Assembly: GCA_003439945.1 (NCBI GenBank)
Contig: QVRM01003910.1
Span: 62,001-126,000 of the forward strand
Source: Dermanyssus gallinae
Taxonomy: Eukaryota; Arthropoda; Arachnida; Mesostigmata; Dermanyssidae
Direction of reading: 5' to 3'
DNA length: 64,000 nucleotides
A model generated the notes under the pieces. It was not told the origin of the DNA, ran no database searches, and worked only from the letters and a program-made list of their open reading frames with translations. Below are positions 33,852-45,192 of the stretch, one piece after another; the stretch's first letter is position 1, and each line of letters starts with the position of its first letter. Made by a program: the position numbers and the translations under genes.

Positions 33852-34234
33852 ATTTGGCAGCGACCGAGTTGTCGCGTGCATGTGATTCGTAACTGTGATC
33901 TCTGCAAAAATCTAATTGTTTAGTTTATGCGGCGTGGCCAAGGAGATCATCAATTCGGTTTAATGTTGTGGTGTAAAAAGAACTGACTAGAGAAGAGAAA
34001 AAACGACTTTTCTCTTTAAAACTCTAGTAAGCTCATTGAGACGGCGCGGTCTCTTAGTGCGGGAAGGAGCTTAAGAGGCTTTTCCAAAGGTTAATCCGGC
34101 TTGACTCGTACTAACAGGTAATCCTCTGACATTTTTATGATTAACTCGAAGTGTTTGCCTATGCACACCTAAGGTGGAGTTTTATACGTTTTTGCGGAGT
34201 TCTATAGAATAGGAGGTTAACGATTTAGATTAGC

Positions 34235-34239
<5 letters not shown>

Positions 34240-34301
<62 letters not shown>
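34240..34301. repeat. (TA)n microsatellite
   Basis: About 30 uninterrupted TA units. Confidence 0.95.
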
Positions 34302-34303
<2 letters not shown>

Positions 34304-35221
34304 TTCTTACGCTTAATTGCTCTCATTGAAACAAAACTTGATCTTAATCTCTGGTTGGCCACCGAAGGCACATTATGTCTCGCGAGGGAAATTCAAATAG
34401 TATAAAGGCGAGCGAGCTAGTTTCTACATCATTTTGAAATCCATAAACGAATATATATACATATATATACAATGGAGACTCCTTAACAGACGAGGACTAT
34501 CTAGCACGCTAATTAAGTACATCCTACGAGTAAGCATGTTAGTTACTAAGAGCCAGTTAGTAAGCATTACTATCATCTTGCGGTCAATAATAAAATCGGC
34601 AGTCACCTTTTTCTCTTCTTGTCGCTTCTCGCATTTTACAGTGCAGACTGTTACTAATTAAACTGATCGGATCAAACAAAAATCATCGTCACAGCAGTAG
34701 CTGTCCCAACGCTACTAGCGTTTATGAAGCAACCTCTGCAAGGTCGGCAAAGAGTGTGCGACTTTTTGACTTAACGTAGTTAAATGATACGACGATGTTT
34801 ATGTACAAAGTTTTTGCTGAACGGCAACAGAGGTGAAACTCATCTCAGCTACCCGGTAGCAGTCAGCTAGGAACGCAACGGATATCACAAAGACTCATTT
34901 AGGCAGCGACAACCCTATGGTTGTTACCACGGCATATCCACATTTAGTCATTGAACCTGTTCGGTACTTAATAGCGTGCCTCGAGTGTACGAAGCACAGC
35001 AATGACAACAGCAACACGCTGCATGTCCGTGGTGGAGAGAAACACGGGTTTAATGGGCTTGCGTATCTCAGACGAGTCACGGCTCTCAAAGAAACGATAA
35101 ATTCCAGAAGAGTCACTGTTCGAAAGAAACAACAACAAAATTGAGTCAGGGCTATCTGAGAATGATTTAGTTATTAGGCTTTCCCGAACTTTCCCATATA
35201 CAAAAAAGAATAATCCATTGT

Positions 35222-35269
35222 AGCCTGTGTTAATTTGCTCTTCTTTCATATGCATTTAGTATACATATG

Positions 35270-35326
<57 letters not shown>

Positions 35327-35379
35327 GATTAGCATATGTATAGCAAATGCATGTGAAAGAGAAGGAAATTAACGCAGGC

Positions 35380-35380
<1 letters not shown>
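35222..35380. repeat. Inverted repeat with a TA tract at its centre
   Basis: Left arm AGCCTGTGTTAATTTGCTC...AGTATACATATGCTAA (35222-35272) is mirrored by right arm TTAGCATATGTATAGCAAA...GGAAATTAACGCAGGCT (35328-35380). Between them are ~24 TA units, so the whole can fold into a long hairpin. A second TA tract follows at 35381-35407. No coding capacity. Confidence 0.8.
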
Positions 35381-35411
<31 letters not shown>

Positions 35412-36116
35412 AGCAGTGTGGAGTCTTTGACTTTGACTACACAATAAATAAGACTATTTTACCGACAGATTTTCATACAATCTGGAAATCCACATCACTG
35501 AAGGCTTGATAGATTTGTTTTTCATTCATATATAAAGAGCGCCCCCTTCTTCCATTAGTACCAACTTTCTTTATTTTATAGGTAAATACTCTTAGATCAG
35601 CAAAATAAATTTCTATAAAAGTCCCTTATACGTCCTAATTGTACGCATTGCTCCCCGTCACGGAGCCCCAGCTGGCTGGTAATGTGTGATCTAGACCTTT
35701 AAAACAGTTGCCCCGAAGTTGTTCTCTCGACACGACTGCAAAACTTCTGTCCTGTTTCGATTCGAGCAATAAGCTTGGTCCCATTTTGGATAAGCAAGCT
35801 TGCACGTCTTTTATACAGACTCAAATAACCAAAGGTGTACACATATTGTGAATTTGAATGGTATGACTTGTTTGAAGCTTATCAATGGTCTGTTCGCGTG
35901 GCGAATGAGCAGGTGGGCACAGGTAAACAAAATCCGCCGCAGCTGTTTTTCGTTGTTGAGAGCAAATGTTCATGAGTGAAATGTTGTTACTCTATGAATG
36001 AATTATATGATACAGGTGTACGCACACTCATTCATGTGACATTAAAGTGTTTCATGTTAAGTTAAATCGTAGGTTTGTTTCTAGCCGTCTTATCGACATA
36101 CATATATGCTATATAC

Positions 36117-36203
<87 letters not shown>
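36117..36203. repeat. (TA)n microsatellite abutting the mariner left end
   Basis: About 42 TA units running directly into the ACAGGGTGTTCC terminus of the mariner-family element. Confidence 0.95.
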
Positions 36204-36206
<3 letters not shown>

Positions 36207-36520
36207 GGTGTTCCTATTTGTGTGTCCAAAACGCTAGATTATGGTCAAACTTGGTGAGAAAATCATTTTTGCCAATGGAAAGGGGGAGCGGAAATGCTCC
36301 GTATAGGAGTGAGATAATTTTTTTTAATTGTTAATAGGGGGGCATTTCTAGTAAATCATTTTGGTACCAAATTGGAAGAGCTGGCATCCGTGGTTGCAGA
36401 GTAACTCAAATCTACCTAGGACCATATCGGGTGTGAGTGCACACATGCAGCTACTATCTTCGCCTTCTTTGTCAATCAAGTCACTCGTCAAACCTGTAGA
36501 AGCTCAAACACATATTTATT

Positions 36521-37603
36521 TTACTTTAAATATTGCTCGAACGAATGCCCGCCAGCCAATAAGCACATTCGGTATCGATGGCAAAGCTCGCGTTGCACGC
36601 GTTCAAAGATTCCAGGCGTCTCCCGAATGGTTCCACCAGCAGTTACTATTCTGCCGATCAGATCCAAAGGAGACTCAACGGGAGTTGCATAGACTAGATC
36701 CTTTAGGTGGCCCTAAAGGAAAAAGTCAAGACTGGACAGATCAGGCGATCGCGGCGGCTAAGCTTGTGGACCGCCTTGGCCAATCTAGCGATTAGCAAAC
36801 GTCTCATCCAGATAATTCCGTACCGAGAAGGCGTTGTGTGCTGGAGCACTATCGTGCTGGAACCACATTCTCGATCGAACACTCTGTGGAATGTTTGCCA
36901 AATGTTCTCGCAGGGTTGTGCTCAGAAACAGGTTGTATGTTGGTCCATTCAATGTATCTGGAAGTATATGAGGTCTGAAAAGATAGTTGCCCAAAATGCC
37001 AGCCCAGACATTCACGGAGAACCGATGCTGGTGTCTATGCGGGCGGGTCATATGCGGGTTCTCCGTAGACCACCAATGCGCATTGTGTGCGTTGAACACA
37101 CCATCTTGCGTGAAGGTCGCTTCGTTGGTGAAAAGAACAAAAGCAGGAAATTCCACATCGACCGCGGCTTGTTGAAGAAACCAGCGACAGTAATGAATGC
37201 GTGGCTGGTAATCAGAATCCCGCAAGGCTTGAACTCGCTGCAGCCAGTATAGGTGTAGCCCTGATTCATTTAGTACCCTGTGAACAGTGGTACGACTTAC
37301 ACCGACACTTCTAGCCACCTGCCTAATGCTTGCAGAAGGACGCGCAATTACTTGCTCAACAATGTGGTTCTCCGTATTTGGGCTTCTCACTGTCCGCGGT
37401 CGTCCCGCTTCGTATTGACGGCCTCGAAATAATCCAGTTTCGCAGAGCAAACGATGAAGTCTCGAAAACATTTTCCTGCCAGGTATCCGTCGATTTGGGA
37501 AACGCTCTGCGTACAACCGATGTGCAAGACTTGCGTTACCGTGTGCTTTACCATACATAAAATGCATGTCAGCTTTCTCGGCATTTGTGAACCGGTCCAT
37601 CAC
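36521..37603 (-). pseudogene. Mariner-family transposase, three UAG codons, first catalytic Asp lost
   Basis: A 361-codon frame from ATG at 37603 to TAA at 36521 with no frameshift. Order: N-terminal helical DNA-binding region (MHFMYGKAHGNASLAHRLYA, FSRLHRLLCETG), second HTH (IRQVARSVGVSRTTVHRVLN), then the catalytic domain. The first catalytic site reads FTNEATFTQDG, where the family has Asp instead of Asn; the second is intact (WFQHDSAPAHN); the third is in RSPDLSSLDFF. In-frame TAGs occur at 36785-36787, 36758-36760 and 36713-36715, each where the family has Trp. Length is normal, so the gene was near intact before these changes. Two other Trp-rich motifs (HWWSTEN, NVWAG) remain. Confidence 0.85.
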
Positions 37604-38220
37604 GATACACGTGGCACAAGCGCCTGCACTTTGTAATAGAACTAATTGGCGAATGTAGACTCAGCTAGGCGATTACGAGAGACTTACGAACGATGACCGA
37701 AAACAAACGACGTACGTCTAGCGCGTAGCGCAGCCGAGCAAATAATGGATGTTAGGCCATGCTTCCTCGGCCTATTTATTCACTCAAGGAAAGCTGTAGC
37801 GCTCGTATAGTAACAATGTTAAACGATGGAATCGGATCTTCTCTTTTTCTAGGAAGACAACATGCACGTTCGATGATGTGCTCGGTCGACTGTCGTGTCA
37901 TTTCACAGAGTTATTTATGACGATGTTGATGTTCTGGCTGGTGACAGTACCTTAGTCGTCGAGGTTTTCGTTGGATTGCATGCTCGGTCGACATCGACTG
38001 CGCCAGTAGTGAGGTGTTCTGTTGATACGTTGTGTATAACTTCGTCACCGTATCATAAATTGCTTGAGCATTTAGTGAGCCTCCGCGTTTTTGTTACTGG
38101 AGTGCAGGCATTTTTTATTTCCCACCATGGGTTTAGCTTGCTTTGCCTTTGCTCTAGTCGACGCTATGTATGCTCGCGCTGCTTAACGAAGGCTGCTATC
38201 TTACAGACACACAGCTCAGT
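37604..38220. other. Transposon interior upstream of the transposase
   Basis: Unique sequence between the transposase start and the right inverted arm. A plus-strand frame (37895-38266) runs into the duplicated transposase tail and so ends with the same GGHSFERYLK peptide; it is probably not a separate gene. Confidence 0.4.
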
Positions 38221-38831
38221 GTGCTTATTGGCTGGCGGGCATTCATTCGAGCGATATTTAAAGTAAAATAAATATTTGTTTGAGCTTCTACAGGTTTGAC
38301 GAGTGACTTGATTGACAAAAAAGGCGAAGATAGTAGCTGCATGTGTGCACTCACACCCGATATGGTCCTAGGTAGATTTGAGTTACTCTGCAACCACGGA
38401 TGCCAGCCCTTCCAATTTGGTACCAAAATGATTTACTAGAAATGCACGTTCGTCTGGACGTATTAGTTTTGCACGCGTAATGGAAAAATTTAGATAACCT
38501 GGGCGTTAAAGTTTAAACATGCAAAAGTGAAATTATAATTTTGCAATCTCTTCTTAATATCACAATAGTCATTGCGCTCGCTTAGGTCAGGTAAAGTTTT
38601 TAAAAATGTAGAATTTTCTCCCGAATGCGCCGTTCTCTCACAATCGTGCATTTTGCAAACGTATGTCGGAACAGCCCCCCCTAAAATAACAATTAAAAAA
38701 AACTAAAAAAAAGCTTTTTCGCTCCCCCTTTCCATTGGCAAAAATGATTTTCTCACCGAGTTTGACCATAATCTAGCGTTTTGGACACACAAATAGGAAC
38801 ACCCTGTATATATGCATATATATATATATAT

Positions 38832-39856
38832 ACAGGGTGTGACAGAAAGGTTTTAAAGCGATGCATAGAATTGTAGATCTCGTTAAAGCAAATATTTTTT
38901 CCAATAGAACATGGTCTCTAAGACGTCTTGTTTCGGAGGAGAGTGAAATTACTACAATTTGTGACAATGGTGTTTTTGTCCGACATAGGAGCACAAAATG
39001 TGCTGCCCACCTAAACAACCAGTCCTTCTAGACAGAAACTAAGCACACGTTCGTGTTCATGATAAAATTCTGCTCCATCTGAAGAATATGCAAGGGCGGT
39101 TAGAAAACGCCCCATGGTCGCTTATAAGAGAATTCGCCAAAAATGTAGTTCTTTATTAGCGTTCACGCCAAATACTTCAAAATCATAACCCTACAACCAC
39201 TCACAGCGCTCAAAACTGACATATTCAGCCAATGCGCAATTCATGGCGATCACTTTGGTACCAAACATATGTCCATGCGAGCTGTGGTTGCGGAGTAATT
39301 ACGATTTTTCGGCGGGATGTCCAGATTAAGTGCATGAAAAATGACGCGCTGCGGCTGTCGCGCGACACGTCGGCGGTAGTGAACGTCGCCACACAGTCAT
39401 TTTACATGCACTCAATCTCGACACGCCCTCCGAAAACTCGTAATTTCTTCGCAACCACAGCTCGCATTGACACATATTTGGTACCAAAATGATCGCCGTT
39501 TTGAGCGCTGTGAGTGGTTGTAGGGTTATGTGAACGTTAATAAAGAACTACATTTTTGGCGAATTCTCTTCTAAGCGACCATGGGGCGTTTTCTGACCGG
39601 CCTTGCATATTCTTCAGATGGAGCAGAATTTTATCACGAACACGAACGTGTGCTTAGTTTCTGTCTAGGTTGTCTCGCAACAGCACATTTTGTGCTCCTC
39701 CTGCGTCGGACAAAAACACCATTGTCACAAATTGTAGTAATTTCACTCTCACTCCGAAACAAGACGTCTTAGAGACCATGTTCTATTGGAAAAAAATATT
39801 TGCTTTAACGAGCTCTACAATTCTATGCATCGCTTTAAAAACCTTCCTGTCACACC

Positions 39857-39860
<4 letters not shown>
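38832..39860. mobile_element. Noncoding foldback element (long-TIR MITE), 1029 bp
   Basis: Starts ACAGGGTGTGACAGAAAGG and ends with its complement CCTTCCTGTCACACCCTGT; the two halves are inverted copies of ~500 bp meeting near 39355 at TGTCGCGCGACA. Inverted matches are visible throughout, for example GTTAAAGCAAATATTTTTT with its complement near 39797, and the GGTACCAAA blocks at about 39255 and 39479. No transposase. The first nine bases equal those of the mariner element at 36203, so the same enzyme may have moved it. It lies only ~25 bp of TA repeat away from that element. Confidence 0.85.

Positions 39861-39945
<85 letters not shown>
39860..39945. repeat. (TA)n microsatellite abutting the foldback element
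   Basis: About 40 TA units from the right end of the foldback element to the 70-bp repeat at 39957. Confidence 0.95.
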
Positions 39946-39956
39946 TGCTATATATG

Positions 39957-40025
39957 TATAGAAAATATTGCGATGATTTATTCATCATTTACAATACATT
40001 CGCACACTCGGCAGTGCTCGCCTAT
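39957..40025 (-). repeat. Second copy of the ~70-bp repeat seen at 11114-11185
   Basis: GAAAATATTGCGATGATTTA to GGCAGTGCTCGCCTATA, about 90% alike by eye to the 11.1 kb copy. TA tracts lie on both sides (to 39945 and 40023-40043). Confidence 0.75.
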
Positions 40026-42912
40026 ATATATATATATATATATGCAATCCAGTGAAGTCAGGGGTTGGTGGTTGACAAGGGCGTCAGAAGGCGTCGTTGT
40101 GTTTGCCAAATAGACTGCACATACAGGGTTTGGCGGGGCTCGGCCGGCTGGCCAGCAAACCTGCCAATGATGGTGGCAATTTTCGGCGTTGTAGCCCAAC
40201 ACCCTTTCGGAGATTTTAAAATCAGCCCCCCCCCCCCCCCTTCTAACTGGTAAACGATGCAACGGTCGTGTTATTGTCGTTGTTTGTGGTAGTTGTCATG
40301 TTATGATGACGATGATGATGATGATGATTGTCTGCGTGCTCGGATCAAGCCGAAAAACCAAAGGTTATCTCTTCGTCGCCGTGTCTGTTGAAGGTGGGCA
40401 CAGACCGGGGGGACCAGGGTCGCGGCGCCATGAAATGAAGGTATGCATTTTCTGCGTACGAGGTCTGCCTCGTGCGGCTGAATCGCCCTCGGTGAAGTTG
40501 CCGTCGGACGGCCTTCAGACGCCCCCGGGGCTCACTTGCCTGAGTCGTCTAGCGTCGTGGTACCGACCACGGATCGCACGCAATCGTCGCATGAGTAAAC
40601 GAGACGCCAGCCAGTCGGGCAACGACCAAGCTAGTAAGCAAACAAATAAACAAACAGAAAAAAAAACATAGAGGATACCGTTTGTTTGTTCACAAACATA
40701 GGCGGGGGTAAAGGGACAGTTGGGTGGGTGGAGACGTTGACGTTGTAGCATTCGGCTGGGAGCAGGGGGGGGGGGGTGGTGGGATAAAGCTATTTTTACG
40801 TGGTAGACTTGACTGGCGGTTGGCGACGAGTTATGCAGGGCACTGCCGCTGCATTGACCCCTTGCTAGAGCCACATAAGGCACTGGTTTCGAGCAAAAAT
40901 ACCACCACGTCTGCTAGAGCCACATAGGGCAATGGCTTCAAGCAAAAACACTACTGCAAGTAGATCGTTTCGTGCTGCAGACACGGTTTACTATGCTCAA
41001 AATTGTGTCGGCGGCCCCGGCGGTCGACTAACTGTCGATGATTTTTAGTGGAAACTATTTGTGGTGCAGCTTGTGGTTCGTGTTGAGTTCATACCTAGCT
41101 TATGATGGCCCCATCATACGACCATTTGTCCTTGCTAATTGAGACCATAAACTAGGCGATTCTACAAATGCTATACAGTTGACTAGTCCCAGTCTAAAAA
41201 GCAAATCGATCAATCGCGTGATAACTAGAAAACAAGAAATGTTTTTTTCTTGTTATATGCCAGCCATACAGCACTGGTATCAATAATAACACCACGTAAA
41301 TCACACTAGCAGCAGCAGCAGCTGAATCGACACCCAAATAGAATACTAGTTATAATTGATCCATCTTAATCCTTTGCAACAATAACGGCCAGCTATCGTC
41401 ACGTTGTGTGATTTCCAAGTTGAGGAACTGGAACAGTGTTTATATCTCGTGCAATCAGGAGTCGCGCGTCTTGCAGCCACAGAGTAATGTACCCCGCGCG
41501 TTAATTGTTCAGCACTACTAGTCCCAAAAAATATTCAAGCCATGCCTAAAGGAAAAGCATTAAGCCAATATTAATTTCATTAATTAATGAAATATTATTA
41601 TTAACTATAACTTATGATCAGTTTCGTCGTTGTCACCATCATCATCCTGGCTGTTACCGCCGTCACCACTGTTAAAGGTTTGATGCTGGTCACGTTCAGA
41701 AACCCGCTACGTCTATTTATCTTAAAGGTGAAAGTGACCTAGCATTATTGGAATTCAGTATAGGCTTGGTCCGTTGACTGCAGCAAAGTCAATCAGGAAC
41801 GTGTATGTGTTTGTTTTTCATTTTACGCCACATGTACGATTTTGGCCGAAAACAGGTTCATCACGAGCGGTGCAAGTTTTAAAGCAACAGGAGAAACACC
41901 TGTATAGCAACAACATCACGTGCACAAACTACAAGAAACATATGTTTCGACATTTTTTACTTAAGGTAAATTATTCATTCACATGAAAATCTGAACGCGA
42001 CTAATAATTGTTTTGGGATCTTACGTGAGAGGGACGACGAATTTTGTGCCTGCTCCCATTAGCTTCAATTTGTGGCAACTTCGGGCCTCCCCAGGTTCAG
42101 GTGGGACCGCGGGACTCTCGGCCTGAAAGAAGAAGTGGCCTTCAGCCAGCCGCCTACTAGCTCTTCAGCCTTATCCAAGATGGCGGGCGAGCCAGGATAT
42201 GCACTTTCAGGAAGCGTCGTCATACTCCGGAAACGATGCCATCGTTTCCGGATACATATCGCATCGTGTCCACGCTATGTCAAGTGCCCAATCTCAAGTG
42301 GGCTGGCTGGATCGAAAGCATAGCTATCCGCCCGGCAATACTCGACAAGCACTGCTGCACTGTAGCAGACTGCCCCCAGCACTTCTACATTGTTGTCGCC
42401 AGTCAGTGGAAGTTCGCCGATATCTGCTAGCTTGTTTAACTTGACGCCTGTCTGCCTGGGGCTCGATTTCAGCGCTGTATTGACATACCGTAAGGTGTGG
42501 TCGACGGCCGACAATCTGCCCCCCCCCCCCGCCCCCCACCTATCTCATAGCGTTGCTTAATCCGCAGAGTTTGGTCCAATACAACTGCCCCCATACCTTT
42601 TGATAGGCAACTAAAATAGAGCTAGAATTGTCCAATACTAGGTTTATAGCTCTCCAACAAACGTTTTCCAACTTCTTTCGTTCTATGTTTACGTACTTGT
42701 TGGGGGGGGGGGGTGATCGGCTCCTCATTAAGGTGCTGAGCTTTATATATATATATATATATAAAAAAAAAAACGTGTTTACTTTATGGTTAAAACGTCT
42801 CTATGTATTGTACCACTTGACCGAAGGCCTCTATAGAACGTCTCTATACATTGTACCACTTGACCTTGACTTTTATCATGGTTTCGGGTTTACGAATTAC
42901 AATATGACTTCG

Positions 42913-42917
<5 letters not shown>

Positions 42918-42990
<73 letters not shown>
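42918..42990. repeat. (TA)n microsatellite
   Basis: About 36 TA units. Confidence 0.95.
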
Positions 42991-42995
<5 letters not shown>

Positions 42996-45060
42996 CGGTT
43001 TGTCTACTTGATATATGGTACGGCACAGATATATAACTAGCACACTATAAAGTTGGGAATATCTCGTTGATCACCTTTCAGCCCGAATTTTCAAAACGGC
43101 ATGAATCACGGACAAAGCACATGAGCCGCAGCAGCTACAATCGGCAATCTCTTGCTAAAGATGCAAACATGAAAAACAAGAATTAATATTTTCACTTATT
43201 TTAGCCGGTATACACGTGTTCATAAGGAGACAATTGTTACCTCTAATATTTAAGCAAATAAACCGAAATACAATCGTCATAAAAAAAAAATAATAATCAT
43301 GTTAGAATAGGAACGTGATGTCATCATAGGAACGTGATGTCTACGACGCCGAAATGGACGCAAGCCAGGTGGGCCACACGATATTCTTTTCCATGCTGCA
43401 GTGTTTCTCGTAGTACGCCTCACTATGATTTTGCATCCACCAATCTGGTGGCACTTGATGACGAACTGCTGTTACTACCGCTGTGACCACCTGTAGAACC
43501 GTGTTCGAAATACTGAACGCCGAAGGGCTTGAACACCCGAAGGTCACGTAGAAGCCAAACCCACACAACACAGATCTCTCACGTACTCACAACACGGAGA
43601 TCACCGGTATACTAGATAGGTGCGCGTAAGCTCTCTCACTCTCTCTATTATTCTTCCCCGCCGTCGCTCTAAATTGGTCTCGTCCGATTGAAGCTACCGT
43701 GTGCGTGTTCCGATGATCAAATGGAACCCGATGGAAATACCTTTCATCGTATGGGAATTTCGCTAGGAGCCTTCGACTTATTGGCAGCAAAACAACACAG
43801 ACGAGCAAGGGCAGTAGCAAAAGGCTGAAGCTATGTATATCATCGTATCCATCATCATCATCATCATCCACCTTTCTCTGTGCCTGTTTCCGGCAACTCG
43901 AAATCCATGAGCATACATGTTCCTGGACGTTTCTAGAGATAGCATTGGTCCCACTAGAGCCTTTCGAAACTGCACTTTGCTTGTTGTCTACCTATTTTAA
44001 AGTCGCCTGCGCTCGATTTTCTTTGTGATTACCGATTTTTCCTCCTGTTCTAGCCCTAACATTCGATCGATTTCGTAAATAGGCTCGCAGAATTTACCCT
44101 TGCTCTTTTCTTTGCTATATAGTTCTAAGCAAAAGGAGAGAAGGATTGGGAGGGAGTTATGCTTTGGCAGATCACGTCGAAAGTGTGGTGAGTTTAATTC
44201 AAGCTTCTTCATATATTTGTATGGCTTATGATTGCGTATTTTCGTCGATTCATGTCGGAGCTAAATCATCGCCGGCTGTACAGTAAATCGAAATTGGCGC
44301 CATGTTCGAAATTGATCTTGTTTCATGTCTATTTGTTCATTATGCCGCTTGCACAGATGTGCACACACCCGTGCTTCGGTGCAAGCCGGCGCAACCGTTG
44401 CCGACAAACACCGGCAAGGCTTTCTTGCCCTCCATAGCTTGCATTTATTCCTATTCATTATACGATTCCTATCTTATAGGCAAATACCTCTAATTTGCGG
44501 TCGGAACAATGGAACCATCACTAAAATGAATTACTCATCGGTCATCGGCTTGTTCGAATGGAGACTGTCACCTATTTTATGTCAGACCTTTAATTTTAAT
44601 CAGTGTCTTTATATATTAAATCGTATCTATGCTTGCATCGCCGTAGGTCCGCACGTCGCAACTCTAGAGAGAAACCTAACTGCTGCAAACTTTTCAAACA
44701 TATGCAAGTTTGGATAAGTGTTTTTCGACAAATAGTCGAAAAGGGGCCCTTTTTTGTGCTTCCACGTTTACTCGTTTTCCGCTTGCCAATCTACGTACCC
44801 TCGCAAAGAAATATGCAGCACCTAATATATATCTAGATCACAATATTCCGCCGTCGGCTAACGATTGGTCGATTATGTATGCTGCCTGTACCGATGCACA
44901 CACCCGTGCTGTGCCTGCTAATAAAGACTGGTATTTTCCTCTACACCAGTGTATGTACCAGAGTAGTTACGTCTTTGTTTTTTAGGTCACAAAGATTTTG
45001 CCGCTAGAAAAAGCAGCTACCTTTTTTAAACCGACAAGACAGTTTATATCTATATATATA

Positions 45061-45152
45061 TAGAGAGAGAGAAAAAGAAAGAAAGAGATATGGAGAGATA
45101 GATAGAGAGAGAGGGCGCGCGATAGAGAGAGAGGGCGCGCGCGCGCGCGCGT

Positions 45153-45190
<38 letters not shown>
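45061..45190. repeat. Compound (GA)n/(GC)n microsatellite
   Basis: GAGA tracts flank an alternating GC core (GGGCGCGCGCGCGCGCGCGT region, about 45132-45160). Alternating GC can adopt Z-DNA. Confidence 0.95.

Positions 45191-45192
<2 letters not shown>

Larger units (their letters stand above)
31302..36202. other. Repeat-dense region without genes
   Basis: Contains two copies of a dispersed ~60-bp repeat (around 31880-31945 and 32435-32500), TA tracts at 32509-32627, 33415-33616 (degenerate), 33690-33726, 33807-33850, 34240-34301, 35272-35321, 35381-35407 and 36117-36203, a ~80-bp duplication at 33627-33812 and an inverted repeat at 35222-35380. No reading frame could be assigned to a family. 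Confidence 0.4.
36203..38807 (-). mobile_element. Mariner-family transposon with ~360-bp inverted ends
   Basis: Both ends read ACAGGGTGTTCCTATTTGTG inward and are flanked by TA tracts, as expected for TA-targeting mariner elements. Inverted similarity covers 36203-36566 on the left and 38221-38807 on the right. The right arm has ~230 bp extra (about 38455-38680). Both arms include the last ~10 codons of the transposase (GGHSFERYLK), which is unusual: the right end is a copy of the 3' end rather than a normal 5' end, so the element may be a composite of two inverted copies or have rebuilt its end. Transposase is on the minus strand. Confidence 0.85.

Noticed and set aside
36047..36334. Reading frames made of YIYIYI repeats (also near 39786-40113, 32471-32785, 63664-63942 and others)
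   Set aside because: They are translations of (TA)n microsatellites, not proteins.
44302..44985. Duplicated YAACTD.HT peptide at about 44340 and 44876
   Set aside because: Similarity covers only about 35 bp and the surrounding frames do not match; probably chance or a tiny duplication.
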